DNA of 64,000 bases from Pontibacter sp. SGAir0037 (GTDB lineage: Bacteria > Bacteroidota > Bacteroidia > Cytophagales > Hymenobacteraceae). Below the pieces are notes generated by a model. That model was not told the DNA's origin, did not search any database, and saw only the letters and a program-made list of their open reading frames with translations. The translations under genes were made by a program, and so were the position numbers. Numbering within the stretch: the stretch's first letter is position 1; each line of letters opens with the position of its first letter. This document shows, piece by piece, positions 43,205 to 52,067 of the stretch. The stretch is from contig NZ_CP028092.1 of the NCBI RefSeq assembly GCF_005491705.1, forward strand, positions 868,001 to 932,000, written 5' to 3'.

Positions 43205-43232
43205 GTCAGGCCTTTCCCCTGACTCTTTTGTA
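43205..43232 (+). terminator. Terminator of the GH5-like gene, overlapping the hemJ end
   Basis: A 6-bp stem GTCAGG/CCTGAC with a 7-base loop, then TCTTTTG. It lies 43 bases after the hydrolase stop and inside the last codons of the convergent hemJ gene. Confidence 0.45.
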
Positions 43233-43736
43233 TATCCTGATCGCCAGCATGAGTATAGCCGAGAAAAGAATAAGTCCGATAATGCCCCAAAGCATACTGA
43301 GCGAGTTTTTCAGGACTACCAGGAACACAATGCTGAACAGGAAAAGTGTAGCTACCTCGTTCCACACCCGAAGCTGGGTGGAGGTGTAGGATATAATGCC
43401 TTTTTGCTGCTGACTGAATATGCGGTGGCAAAGAAAATGGTAAACATAAAGCCCAACTACAAAGCAGATTTTCCAGACAAGCCACGTAGGAATGCTGCCA
43501 TAAAGGTACAGCATGGTAGGTCCGAAAATAAGGGTTAATATAGCTGATGGCCAGGTAATGCCATACCAGAGGCGCTTCTGCATCATGCGGAACTGAGCCT
43601 GTAGCACGCTTTTTTCCGGTTCAGGTTTTTCTTCTGCCTCAGCAAAATAAATGAACAGGCGCACAATATAGAACAGGCCTGCAAACCAGGTTACAACAAA
43701 AATAATGTGCAGGGCTTTAACGTAAAGGAAGCTCAT
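43206..43736 (-). CDS. hemJ: HemJ-like protoporphyrinogen IX oxidase / CopD family
   Basis: This 176-residue inner-membrane protein has four or five helices and starts at ATG (MSFLYVKALHIIFVVTWFAG). The opening KALHIIFVVTWFAGLFYIVR is the HemJ signature with its conserved His10. The conserved Lys is in WLVWKICFVVGLYVYH. HemJ oxidises protoporphyrinogen IX to protoporphyrin IX, the penultimate heme step, in bacteria lacking HemG and HemY. The length and motif match HemJ better than copper-resistance CopD. An exact -7 box lies upstream at 43759-43766. No other heme gene is in the window. Confidence 0.85.
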   Translation of the reverse strand: MSFLYVKALHIIFVVTWFAGLFYIVRLFIYFAEAEEKPEPEKSVLQAQFRMMQKRLWYGITWPSAILTLIFGPTMLYLYGSIPTWLVWKICFVVGLYVYHFLCHRIFSQQQKGIISYTSTQLRVWNEVATLFLFSIVFLVVLKNSLSMLWGIIGLILFSAILMLAIRIYKRVRGKA

Positions 43737-43758
43737 AGCTTTAGCAATCGGGTTTTTG

Positions 43759-43766
43759 CAAAGGTA
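43759..43766 (-). promoter_or_regulatory. -7 box TACCTTTG for hemJ
   Basis: Exact TAnnTTTG match on the minus strand, 22 bases before the hemJ ATG at 43736. The -33 element is not clear. Confidence 0.5.
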
Positions 43767-43862
43767 CGTGTTCTGGCAAAAGAATTTCTTATCAGCACAT
43801 TCTTTCTGTTACTGCTGCATCTCCCAATAGTATAGTTGCAGGCTTCCTGTTGCCCCCTTGAT

Positions 43863-44099
43863 TTAAACGCTCACTGAAACAGGCTTCAGTTTAAGCTTTG
43901 GCCTGAAGAGTAACCACAGCAGGGCGCCTATTATGCTGCTACCGGAAAAAAATACCAGCGGCACTATCAGCCAGCCAAAAACACCTCTTCTCTCTGCATC
44001 ATAATAAATCCAGGTAAGTACAAAAGTGACCAGCACCAGGTAGATCCCTATGAGCAGCAAGAGGATAAAATGGGATATATCTAAAGAATGAATTTCCAT
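43863..44099 (-). CDS. Small two-helix membrane protein of unknown function
   Basis: This 78-residue protein starts at ATG 44099 (MEIHSLDISHFILLLLIGIY). Two membrane helices (about 9-30 and 44-66) flank a cytoplasmic loop YYDAERRGVFGWL. The second helix ends in WLLFRPKLK. The pattern YDAERRG..GWL....FF..IGALLWLLFRP is seen in short integral membrane proteins related to the PLDc_N (phospholipase D N-terminal) type, but function is unknown. A longer TTG frame to 44108 adds only three residues. A 7-bp hairpin (44123-44141) lies just upstream. Confidence 0.65.
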   Translation of the reverse strand: MEIHSLDISHFILLLLIGIYLVLVTFVLTWIYYDAERRGVFGWLIVPLVFFSGSSIIGALLWLLFRPKLKLKPVSVSV

Positions 44100-44524
44100 T
44101 TTGAGCAAACGTTAAAATGTAAAGCCTCTGATAAAGAGGCTATTTGGTTGTAGCGATTATTCACAAGAATTGTTTAGCACTATTCCTGGATAGAGCTAAG
44201 GTGACTTAAATTTTAAATTTGAAAAGCTGAAGCAGCCTGTGTATGATCCGCCTGAACGAGGCCTGCTGAAAAGGCCTTGGGCAAGAAAAGCAGCTGGCAA
44301 AAAATGGATTCCTAACCTACACGTTTATAAGGGCTAAGGTCTATTTTTTTAGCAGACAGTGCTGTGGTTTTTCCGTTTCTGCCAATAAAGCTTAAATTTG
44401 GCTTTTAGATACCTGTTCTAAAGCAGAATAGGAACAAGTGCTGGAGGCGAATGTGGGATGAATCTTAAGCTGTTTCTTCTATAGCCCCTCCCGTTTGGAA
44501 TGATATTATCCTTTATTTTCATAC
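44100..44524. other. Intergenic region between the small membrane protein gene and tex
   Basis: A 425-base gap with no supported gene. A compact hairpin at 44123-44141 (AGCCTCT, loop GATAA, AGAGGCT) sits 24 bases upstream of the minus-strand small membrane protein, in its leader. The rest, ending at the tex ATG, shows no recognised element. Confidence 0.4.
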
Positions 44525-46783
44525 ATGGAATTAAATCTTGATCATCTATTAAAAATTGCCCAGGAGCTTACCATTACCATTAAGCAGGTGCAGGCGACGG
44601 CAACATTATTAGACGAGGGCGCAACTGTACCCTTTATTTCCCGCTATCGAAAAGAGGCTACAGGCTCTCTGGATGAAGTGCAGATTGCGGCAATACGCGA
44701 TAGGCTGGAGCAGCTTCGTGAGCTGGACAAGCGCCGCGAGACTATCCTGAAATCTATCCGCGACCAGGAAAAGCTTACGCCGGAACTGGAGGCCCAGATC
44801 TTGGCGGCCGAAACCATGGCAACCCTGGAAGATATTTACCTGCCATACAAGCCAAAGCGTCGTACCAAGGCAACTATAGCCCGTGAAAAAGGGCTGGAGC
44901 CACTGGCGCAGCGCATTTTCGAACAGGAAAGCTTCGATGTTACGGCAGAAGCTGCTGCTTATATTTCAGAAGAAAAAGAAGTAAAGGACACAGAAGAAGC
45001 GTTGGCAGGTGCCCGTGATATAATGGCGGAATGGATGAATGAAAATGCCGATGCCCGCGCCGCCATGCGCCAGATTTTCGAAAAGAAAGGCGTGTTCAAG
45101 AGTCGGGTGATGATGGGTAAAGAAGAGGAGGGACAGAAGTTCAAAGATTACTTCGAATGGGAAGAGCCTATCGAAAAAGCCCCTTCGCACCGTATTCTGG
45201 CTATGCGACGTGGTGAGGCCGAAATGGTACTCATGCTGAGCGCGCAGCCCGACGAAGAAGATGCACTGGCAAAACTGGAAGATCTTTTTGTGAAAGGCAA
45301 TACGGCGGCATCGGAGCAGGTACGATTGGCTGCCAGAGATTGCTATAAGCGTTTGCTGAAGATGAGCATGGAAACAGAGGTACGCCTGAGCTCGAAGAAA
45401 CGTGCCGATGAAGAAGCCATTCGGGTATTTGCCGATAACCTGCGCCAGTTGCTGTTGTCTTCGCCGCTCGGGCAGAAAACAGTACTTGCCCTTGACCCCG
45501 GTTTCAGAACCGGCTGTAAGCTTGTGGTGCTTGATAAACAGGGAAAGCTGCTGCATAACGATACAATTTACCCGCACACAGGCCAGGGAAAAGCACAGGA
45601 TGCAGCTCAAAACGTAAAGTACCTGGTAACACGCTACGAAGTAGAAGCGGTGGCTATCGGAAACGGAACAGCCAGCCGCGAAACCGAGGCTTTTGTAAAA
45701 GGTTTGAACCTGCCTAATACAGTGCAGGTGGTTATGGTAAATGAAAGCGGGGCTTCTATTTACTCTGCTTCAGAGGTGGCACGACAGGAGTTCCCGGATC
45801 AGGATGTAACGGTTCGTGGAGCAGTTTCTATTGGCCGCAGGCTAATGGATCCGCTGGCAGAACTGGTGAAGATCGATCCGAAATCTATTGGTGTTGGCCA
45901 ATACCAGCACGACGTAGACCAGTCTGCACTGAAGCACTCGCTCGATGATGTGGTGATGAGCTGTGTAAACGCAGTAGGAGTAGAGGTAAATACAGCCAGC
46001 AAGCAACTGCTGACCTATGTATCAGGGCTTGGGCCTGCCCTGGCGCAGAATATTGTTGACTTCCGTAACCAGAACGGTCCGTTCAGCAGCCGTGCCGAGC
46101 TTAAAAAAGTACCTCGCCTGGGAGATAAAGCCTACGAACAGGCTGCAGGCTTCCTGCGTATCCGGGGTGCTAAAAACCCTTTAGATGCTTCGGCAGTTCA
46201 CCCTGAAAGTTATGGCATAGTAGAGCAAATGGCAAAAGACCTGGGCGTAACGGTGCAGGACCTGATGCAGCGCGACGAGTTGCGTAAACAGATCAACCTT
46301 AAAAAATATGTAACTGATACAGTAGGACTGCCAACCTTGCAGGATATTGTAAGCGAATTGGCCAAACCGGGTCGTGACCCACGGCAGACTTTTGAGGCTT
46401 TCAGCTTTACCGAAGGTGTAAATGAAATGACCGACCTGCGTGCAGGCATGAAACTGCCGGGTATAGTTACTAACATTACAGCTTTCGGAGCTTTTGTAGA
46501 CATTGGAGTGCATCAGGATGGGCTGGTACACGTGAGCCACTTGTCCGACAGGTTTGTAAGCAATCCGCATGATGTGGTAAAAGTAGGGCAGAAAGTAGAG
46601 GCCACTGTTCTGGAAGTAGATGTAGCCAGAAAGCGTATCTCCCTGTCTTTAAAAGGAGATCCTGCCGCGGCACGACCTGCCGGAAGCAGTGGCGGTGGCC
46701 GTAAAGGTAATGCTCCTAAAAAAGAAGAAGAACTGGACGATTTCCAGTCGAAACTGGCAAAGCTGAAGGGTATGTTTAAATAA
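44525..46783 (+). CDS. tex: Tex family RNA-binding protein
   Basis: This 752-residue protein of the Tex (Spt6-like) family starts at ATG (MELNLDHLLKIAQELTITIK). Ordered landmarks are TVPFISRYRKEATGSLDEVQ, YLPYKPKRRTKATIAREKGLEPLA, the YqgF-like RNase H fold (ALDPGFRTGCKLVVLD), the HhH region (VNTASKQLLTYVSGLGPALA, FLRIRGAKNPLDASAVHPE) and a C-terminal S1 domain (about 640-715: GIVTNITAFGAFVDIGVHQD, LVHVSHLSDRF). The tail is Gly/Lys-rich (SSGGGRKGNAPKK). Tex binds RNA and acts in transcription or RNA turnover. It is a single gene with a strong terminator. Confidence 0.96.
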   Translation: MELNLDHLLKIAQELTITIKQVQATATLLDEGATVPFISRYRKEATGSLDEVQIAAIRDRLEQLRELDKRRETILKSIRDQEKLTPELEAQILAAETMATLEDIYLPYKPKRRTKATIAREKGLEPLAQRIFEQESFDVTAEAAAYISEEKEVKDTEEALAGARDIMAEWMNENADARAAMRQIFEKKGVFKSRVMMGKEEEGQKFKDYFEWEEPIEKAPSHRILAMRRGEAEMVLMLSAQPDEEDALAKLEDLFVKGNTAASEQVRLAARDCYKRLLKMSMETEVRLSSKKRADEEAIRVFADNLRQLLLSSPLGQKTVLALDPGFRTGCKLVVLDKQGKLLHNDTIYPHTGQGKAQDAAQNVKYLVTRYEVEAVAIGNGTASRETEAFVKGLNLPNTVQVVMVNESGASIYSASEVARQEFPDQDVTVRGAVSIGRRLMDPLAELVKIDPKSIGVGQYQHDVDQSALKHSLDDVVMSCVNAVGVEVNTASKQLLTYVSGLGPALAQNIVDFRNQNGPFSSRAELKKVPRLGDKAYEQAAGFLRIRGAKNPLDASAVHPESYGIVEQMAKDLGVTVQDLMQRDELRKQINLKKYVTDTVGLPTLQDIVSELAKPGRDPRQTFEAFSFTEGVNEMTDLRAGMKLPGIVTNITAFGAFVDIGVHQDGLVHVSHLSDRFVSNPHDVVKVGQKVEATVLEVDVARKRISLSLKGDPAAARPAGSSGGGRKGNAPKKEEELDDFQSKLAKLKGMFK

Positions 46784-47179
46784 CATACAGCAGCTATCAG
46801 GTGCAAAAACGCCAGAGTCCGCCATTAGATGGCGGGCTCTGGCGTTTTTGCATAAGAGCTTTTCAGTTGCAGGTGCTTTATTTAAAGAAACTGCACCCCA
46901 AACAGCAATGCAAGGCTAAGATTTTGTGCTTGAATATAAGTAGATTAATGTGCTGAGAGCAGCAAGTCATATTTTTAACGCAAATTTTCAAGGTTATTAT
47001 TTCATTAAGAATTTCCAACTATGTAATTTTGGACCGAAATACGGATTTGGTCTAATGTGTCAATCAGCTGTTCAATAAATAGTAAGGGGAGGCCCTGAGC
47101 AGTTGTACCTGAAATGACCTGGTAAGAGAGCCGGTGCGTGTTTTTAATAATTAAATCCACTTTTTATCAGATCAAGATC
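46784..47179. other. Intergenic region after tex
   Basis: A 396-base gap. It holds the tex terminator at 46804-46851, then AT-rich sequence with no recognised gene or RNA. The last 60 bases before 47180 should carry the promoter of the membrane protein; I see no exact TAnnTTTG box. Confidence 0.4.
46804..46851 (+). terminator. Strong intrinsic terminator after tex
   Basis: A stem of AAAACGCCAGAG plus CCGCCAT arms with one internal mismatch, then a TTTTTG tail, 20 bases after the tex stop. Confidence 0.93.
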
Positions 47180-47935
47180 ATGAAACAATCTATACAAACA
47201 ATTCATCATGATGCAGCTGCCGTAGCTTATAGCTCACGAAAAGCAGTGCTGCTGATGGGACTGAAAGTTCTGGTTTACAGCCTGGTGCTGGCCGGTGTTA
47301 CCCAAATTATCCTGCTTGATGCACAGGTACAGGACGAAGTGATAAAGTTTTCGGAACAATCTTATACTGAGTATGCACAGGAGCTTTTTCTGGCCCTGTC
47401 GGTGGCTTTATTTTATCTGAGCGTGCGTTTATTTCCAAAGCAGGCGGCAGTAGGGCACCTGATGGGCGGCTTTTTAGGAATGGCGCTTATACGTGAATAT
47501 GATGCTTTCCTGGATGATCATGTAGCAGATGGTGCCTGGCAGGTGATGGCGTATTCTCTTGCTGCCCTAACCGCTTTCATGGCCTATCGTGAACATAAGC
47601 AGTTTTGGAAGCAGCTGGAAGGCTTTATTCAATCCAGGGCGTTTGGTATTATTATAACAGGAATGATTATTGTTTTCATCTTCAGCAGGTTGTATGGGAA
47701 CACCCATCTCTGGAGTTCAGCCATGGGAGAAGATAACTATAGGCATATTGTTACCCGTGCCAGCGAAGAAGGCATTGAGCTACTGGGCTATGCCATTATC
47801 ATGCTTGGCGCTTTAGAGCATATTTCCTTTCTGAGAATGTCCATGCAAAAGAAGTTAAAGAAGGTGTGGCTGAAAAAGAAGCAGCAAAGCCGGCGTAAAT
47901 TTTATGTTTCTCCCCAGGCTCCGGATAAAGTTTAG
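47180..47935 (+). CDS. Uncharacterised multi-pass membrane protein
   Basis: This 251-residue protein has about six hydrophobic helices and starts at ATG 47180 (MKQSIQTIHHDAAAVAYSSR); an upstream frame to 47138 adds 14 unlikely residues. Helices include AVLLMGLKVLVYSLVLAGV, LFLALSVALFYLSVRLF and RAFGIIITGMIIVFIFSRLY. A conserved-looking loop GEDNYRHIVTRASEEGIELLG lies before the last helix. The C-terminus is strongly basic (KKLKKVWLKKKQQSRRK). The family is unnamed to me. A terminator follows at 47957. Confidence 0.75.
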   Translation: MKQSIQTIHHDAAAVAYSSRKAVLLMGLKVLVYSLVLAGVTQIILLDAQVQDEVIKFSEQSYTEYAQELFLALSVALFYLSVRLFPKQAAVGHLMGGFLGMALIREYDAFLDDHVADGAWQVMAYSLAALTAFMAYREHKQFWKQLEGFIQSRAFGIIITGMIIVFIFSRLYGNTHLWSSAMGEDNYRHIVTRASEEGIELLGYAIIMLGALEHISFLRMSMQKKLKKVWLKKKQQSRRKFYVSPQAPDKV

Positions 47936-48247
47936 CATATAAAAGGTTATATTTCTTTAAGCGCCCGTGGTTCATTTCTGTATCCGCGGGCGCTTTTATT
48001 TTCCAGTTTAGCAGTAAAATCCTGCTTTATCGCGGGCAAAGGCGCTGCCAAAAAACCTTAATTTCTTCTGCTCTTTACAGTATTTGACGAAAAAAAAGTA
48101 TATTGTACATGAAAACGGGAAGCAGCAGATGCTTTGTGAAGAAGATTCCTTTCCTGAATAATGTTGCTTTTCATATGAAAGGGTGCCCCGGCCTGTATTT
48201 TAAGCCGGAGTAGTTGTGACAAAGTTTGATTTGAAACAGAGGTGCTT
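47936..48247. other. Intergenic region before the TelA operon
   Basis: A 312-base gap with the terminator at 47957-47998 in its first part. The remainder (48000-48247) is the leader of the TelA operon; no exact TAnnTTTG box and no gene were recognised. Confidence 0.4.
47957..47998 (+). terminator. Intrinsic terminator after the multi-pass membrane protein gene
   Basis: A 12-bp stem (AAGCGCCCGTGG with CCGCGGGCGCTT, one G-T wobble) is followed by TTTATTTT. Confidence 0.85.
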
Positions 48248-48688
48248 ATGGTAATTTTTTTAACAGCTCTGATTGCTGCATTTCTGGGTTATGTTTACGG
48301 ACAATATATAAAGCCTAACCAGCGCCTGCAGCGGGTAATAGCAGAAACAAAAGCCAAATGCATGGCAGCGCTTGCCGAAGGTAACAAAGGCGTTTACAAG
48401 ACAATAGTTACCGATCATAACGACTCTTCGGAGCTGGTAGTGGAAGTTAAAGAACTGGCTGTTACGCAAAGTGGCCAGGTGAAAGTACAGTACCTGAGTG
48501 CTTTTTACAAGAACCCGAATTTCAGAACCAAAAAAGGCGAAGCTCTCCTGAAAGAGGTGCACGGCCTGCTGGGTGAGTACCTGCCATTAAACGAAATAGA
48601 ATGGTATGAGACATCTGAAAGACATGAGAATATAAAGAAATACCTACATTCGCTAGATCATCAGCATCAGGACCTACTCGGAAAATAA
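48248..48688 (+). CDS. Membrane-anchored protein, first gene of the TelA operon
   Basis: This 146-residue protein starts at ATG 48248 (MVIFLTALIAAFLGYVYGQY); a GTG two codons upstream is the only alternative. One N-terminal helix (VIFLTALIAAFLGYVYG) anchors a soluble domain of about 120 residues, rich in charged residues (SELVVEVKELAVTQSGQVKV, GEYLPLNEIEWYETSERHE). No family was recognised. The stop is 4 bases before the TelA ATG, so it should be co-transcribed and may anchor or link TelA to the membrane. Confidence 0.72.
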   Translation: MVIFLTALIAAFLGYVYGQYIKPNQRLQRVIAETKAKCMAALAEGNKGVYKTIVTDHNDSSELVVEVKELAVTQSGQVKVQYLSAFYKNPNFRTKKGEALLKEVHGLLGEYLPLNEIEWYETSERHENIKKYLHSLDHQHQDLLGK

Positions 48689-48692
48689 CGCC

Positions 48693-49778
48693 ATGGAAAA
48701 TAAAGAAATCTCAATTGCCGAAAATAAGGAGCAGATTCAGCAAAAAGCGCTGGCTATCTCTAAAACAATAGACCCGGAAAAGCCCGAGAGCCTTACCAAC
48801 TTTGGGGTGGAAACGCAACAGAAGCTGGGCTACTACTCCAATGAGCTGCTCACTAAGGTAAAGGCGAAGGATGCTGGTGATGCCGGCACTGCCATTAATG
48901 AGCTGCTGGCCCAGATCAACATGATCAAAGTGGATGAAACAGAGAAGCCCGGCTTCTTTTCCCGCCTTCCTTTTGTAAAAAAAGTAGCCGACAAATCGAA
49001 GCAGCTTGCCAGCCAGTACAACTCTATTTCACAGAATGTGGATGATGTGGTGGTGAAGCTTGAAAAAACCCGGCAGAGCGTAATGAAAGACACCACCAGC
49101 CTGGAGGTGATGTTTAAGCAGGCGGTGGAGTACATACATGAAGTGCGTGCTGTAATTGCGGCCGGAAAGATGAAGATTGAGGAAATAGAGCAGCAGACCA
49201 TCCCACAGCTTCAGGCCGAAGTTGAAACAAGCGGGCAGGATGAACTGGCGGTGCAGCGGCTGAGCGACATGATTGCTTTTAAAGAACGCCTCGAGAAAAA
49301 AGTGCACGATTTCACGCTGTCGCACACCATTGCTACCCAGTCGATGCCGCAGATCCGGATGTTGCAGACAACAAACGATGTGCTGGCTCAGAAAATACAG
49401 AATTCTATTGTAACAGTAATTCCGGTATGGCGCCAGCAGGTGGCCATAGCCCTGGGGCTGGAGAAGCAGCGAAAAGCACTGGAGATTCAGAAAAAAGTAA
49501 CTGATACCACCAACGAGATGCTGCTGAAAAACTCGCAATTACTTAAGACAAACGTAGTATCGGCTGCTAAAGAAAACGAGCGGGGCATCGTAGATGTGGA
49601 AACACTGAAGAAGGTAAACCGCAATATGGTGGAAACACTGGATGCAGTGCTTAAAATATCGGAGGAGGGAAGCCGTAAGCGTGCCGAGGCCGTAAAAGAA
49701 CTGGCAACGGTGCAGGAAGAACTGAACAGCAAAATTATCGGCACCTTCAGTAAATCGAAGCAGATCGAGGTTGAATAA
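48693..49778 (+). CDS. TelA-like toxic anion resistance family protein
   Basis: This 361-residue soluble, mostly helical protein of the TelA/KlaA family starts at ATG (MENKEISIAENKEQIQQKAL). Family marks are SLTNFGVETQQKLGYYSNE near the N-terminus, GFFSRLPFVKK, then long coiled-coil helices with TQSMPQIRMLQTTNDVLAQK and VWRQQVAIALGLEKQRKAL (the most conserved block), and LLKNSQLLKTNVV. Homologues are linked with tellurite resistance and cell-envelope stress, but the mechanism is unknown. It is the second of four closely packed genes. Confidence 0.92.
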   Translation: MENKEISIAENKEQIQQKALAISKTIDPEKPESLTNFGVETQQKLGYYSNELLTKVKAKDAGDAGTAINELLAQINMIKVDETEKPGFFSRLPFVKKVADKSKQLASQYNSISQNVDDVVVKLEKTRQSVMKDTTSLEVMFKQAVEYIHEVRAVIAAGKMKIEEIEQQTIPQLQAEVETSGQDELAVQRLSDMIAFKERLEKKVHDFTLSHTIATQSMPQIRMLQTTNDVLAQKIQNSIVTVIPVWRQQVAIALGLEKQRKALEIQKKVTDTTNEMLLKNSQLLKTNVVSAAKENERGIVDVETLKKVNRNMVETLDAVLKISEEGSRKRAEAVKELATVQEELNSKIIGTFSKSKQIEVE

Positions 49779-49957
49779 TGGCAGGTTCTGATAAATATAC
49801 AATCAATAGCCAGAGGAGCGTCTTAACAGAAGAACAGGACGCTCTTCTGGATTTGTATATTCAGCATTTAGATAATTTTTTTGAAGATATCAAAAAGAGC
49901 GAGAAAATTCAGGTCGAAATAGAGACACTGCACCTGAAACGAATACTGAAGAAATGA
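49778..49957 (+). CDS. Small protein of the TelA operon, 59 residues
   Basis: A short gene starting on the last base of the TelA stop (TAATG overlap) and ending with a 4-base ATGA overlap with the next gene, a strong sign of translation coupling. The protein is acidic and helical (LTEEQDALLDLYIQHLDNFF, then EKIQVEIETLHLKRILKK). No known family, no membrane helix. It is probably an assembly partner of TelA or of the 278-residue protein. Its size escaped simple ORF cut-offs, but the packing argues that it is real. Confidence 0.75.
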   Translation: MAGSDKYTINSQRSVLTEEQDALLDLYIQHLDNFFEDIKKSEKIQVEIETLHLKRILKK

Positions 49958-50790
49958 TAGACTTTATGCGCTCCCTATTCGGTCTGGGTGGATCGTCTGG
50001 TAATAGAAAGGTAGTTGGGAATATCGTGAGTGTCGATCTGAAAGATGTAGCGCATATTAAAGAATCTAACTCCAGGCTGACTATTCTGCAGAACCTGCAG
50101 ATAAGCTATAAAGGCACACCGCACGAGCAGAAGTTTAAAGCGGTGTATGAGCGCACCAAAGACATCCATTCATACCTGGTTTCCAATAACAGGGCGCACG
50201 AGCTGGAACTGTTTCATCTTCAGCATACCGATCACTTTATAAATACGTATACCGTCATACTGGAGGTATACCAGCGGCATAACGGCATTCCGACATCCCG
50301 CGAAGTAAGGCAGCAGTTTCTGGAGAGTAAGCCTGAAAAACCGCAGCATGTTGCAGAACAGGTACAGGTGCGCAGCAAAGCTGAAGTCCGTACCTTACAG
50401 GAAAACGTAAAACGCCTGAACAGCCAGCAGTCTGCAGCCCAAACCCTGACAAAATCAGAGGTAACAAAGCTGGTTGCCCCTGATATTGCCATCCATACTT
50501 ATTCTAAAATCTTTTATGTAGATGAAAGGGCTTCGGATGAAAAAGCTACCAGGGAAATAGGTTTTACCTCTTCTAAAGAAGAGAAAGAAGCTTTTCTGTC
50601 TTATACCTCTAATCGCCTGGGCATCTGGCCTGTTTCATACTTTGGCAATGCCATGGTTACATTACCAGCCAAAGACGGAACTACAACAGCAGGCTATGTG
50701 CCCATTATTCACTGGAATGGCTTTACCTACGCGTTTGATATCCTGGACTGTCGCCTTTTCCCTGTCAGGATGAACCGGAAGGGATTTTAA
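49954..50790 (+). CDS. Unknown protein of the TelA operon
   Basis: This 278-residue soluble protein starts at ATG (MIDFMRSLFGLGGSSGNRKV). The N-terminal 110 residues are helical (FKAVYERTKDIHSYLVSNNR, LQHTDHFINTYTVILEVYQR), the middle is charged and coiled (VRSKAEVRTLQENVKRLNSQ) and the C-terminal 100 residues look alpha/beta (GYVPIIHWNGFTYAFDILDC). I recognise no family. In Firmicutes TelA is paired with XpaC; this gene occupies a similar place, but I see no XpaC signature. It overlaps the 59-residue gene by 4 bases. Confidence 0.75.
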   Translation: MIDFMRSLFGLGGSSGNRKVVGNIVSVDLKDVAHIKESNSRLTILQNLQISYKGTPHEQKFKAVYERTKDIHSYLVSNNRAHELELFHLQHTDHFINTYTVILEVYQRHNGIPTSREVRQQFLESKPEKPQHVAEQVQVRSKAEVRTLQENVKRLNSQQSAAQTLTKSEVTKLVAPDIAIHTYSKIFYVDERASDEKATREIGFTSSKEEKEAFLSYTSNRLGIWPVSYFGNAMVTLPAKDGTTTAGYVPIIHWNGFTYAFDILDCRLFPVRMNRKGF

Positions 50791-50832
50791 GCCAAAGGCA
50801 CTTTTCAGCCTGAAATAATTCAAACCAAACTG

Positions 50833-50863
50833 TTTGCAGATGTACTGAAATTGAATAGGTTTG
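50833..50863 (+). promoter_or_regulatory. Complete Bacteroidota promoter for the GT87-GT2-deacetylase operon
   Basis: TTTG at 50833-50836, a 19-base spacer, and TAGGTTTG at 50856-50863 match TTTG-N19-TAnnTTTG in full. The ATG at 50880 is 17 bases after the -7 box, so the leader is only about 10 bases. This is the best promoter in the window. Confidence 0.8.
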
Positions 50864-50879
50864 CGGAAATTTTCCACCT

Positions 50880-52067
50880 ATGCCCGGAGTACCTTTAGAG
50901 AGGCTGAAAGCCTTTCTTATCAGCATGCGCTTTGTCTTTATTTTATATAGCTTGTTAGCCATTGTAACAGCTGTTAAGCAATTTATTTCGGGGCCCGCAT
51001 CTTATAATAACTATCTAATCTATAAATACACTTTCTGGCATAGCCTGCAGGGGCAAATATTGTATGGGGGTTACCCGGAGGAATACTTCGACAGCAACCA
51101 TTATGGCCCGGTTTTCGCACTTTTAATGACTCCTTTTGCTGTTTTGCCCGATGGTATTGGCATGGTTCTATGGAACCTGGCGAACGCTCTCCTGCTGGTA
51201 GCAGGTATTTACGGCCTTCCGCTCTCCACCGCCAAAAAGTCTGTTATTGCTTTTATCTGTGCTCACGAAGCCTTGGGGGCCTTATTAAGTTTCCAGTTCA
51301 ACGTTGGCCTGACAGGACTTATGTTACTAAGCTTCTCCTATACGATCAAGCAGCAGGAAACGAAAGCCGCCGTAGCCATTGCAACAGGTACGCTCATAAA
51401 ACTTTATGGCATTGTCGGGCTTGCCTTTTTCTTTTTCAGTAAAAATAAGATTCGCCTGATTATCAGTGGCGTAATAGCACTGGCCATTCTGTTTGCGCTT
51501 CCGATGGTGCTGCATTCTGCCGCTTTTACAGTACAGTCGTATGCCGACTGGTATAGCAGCCTGGTGCATAAAAATGCTCAGAATGTGTCCGGCAACAGCA
51601 TGCAGGATATTTCGCTGATGGGGCTTGTACGCCGCATCAGCGGCAATCATGAGTTACCAAACACCTACTTTTTACTAGGCGGCATACTGCTGTTTGCCTT
51701 GCCTTACCTGCGCGTGAAGCAGTACCAGTATACAGCCTTCAGGCTGATGCTGCTGGCGTCCACGCTGATATTCGTGGTGATTTTCAGCAGCGGTTCTGAG
51801 TCCCCGACTTACATCATCGCTTTTACAGGTGTGGCTATCTGGTTTATGATCCAGCCACAGCCAAAATCAGCCTGGGTGATCGGCCTGTTTGTATTGGCGC
51901 TACTCCTGACCAGTTTTTCACCTTCTGATCTGTTTCCGAAGTTTATCCGGGAGAGTTATATCAAGCCTTACGCTTTAAAGGCTTTGCCTTGTGTGCTGGT
52001 ATGGCTGGTGATTATTTACCAGATGCTCCGTAACGATTTTAAACAATACTCCCTTGCCGCTTCATGA
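50880..52067 (+). CDS. GT87-family membrane glycosyltransferase (GT-C fold)
   Basis: This 395-residue integral membrane protein has about ten helices and starts at ATG (MPGVPLERLKAFLISMRFVF). The first large periplasmic loop holds the GT-C/GT87 signature: EYFDSNHYGPVFALLMTPFA-type sequence (Asp, His, Tyr, Gly-Pro). These enzymes use polyprenyl-phosphate sugars and act on the periplasmic face. It overlaps the next gene by 4 bases (ATGA). With the GT2 and deacetylase downstream, a lipid-linked sugar transfer pathway is likely. Confidence 0.85.
   Translation: MPGVPLERLKAFLISMRFVFILYSLLAIVTAVKQFISGPASYNNYLIYKYTFWHSLQGQILYGGYPEEYFDSNHYGPVFALLMTPFAVLPDGIGMVLWNLANALLLVAGIYGLPLSTAKKSVIAFICAHEALGALLSFQFNVGLTGLMLLSFSYTIKQQETKAAVAIATGTLIKLYGIVGLAFFFFSKNKIRLIISGVIALAILFALPMVLHSAAFTVQSYADWYSSLVHKNAQNVSGNSMQDISLMGLVRRISGNHELPNTYFLLGGILLFALPYLRVKQYQYTAFRLMLLASTLIFVVIFSSGSESPTYIIAFTGVAIWFMIQPQPKSAWVIGLFVLALLLTSFSPSDLFPKFIRESYIKPYALKALPCVLVWLVIIYQMLRNDFKQYSLAAS

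Noticed and set aside
44966..45610. 214-residue minus-strand frame
   Set aside because: Shadow of tex on the opposite strand; low-complexity translation.
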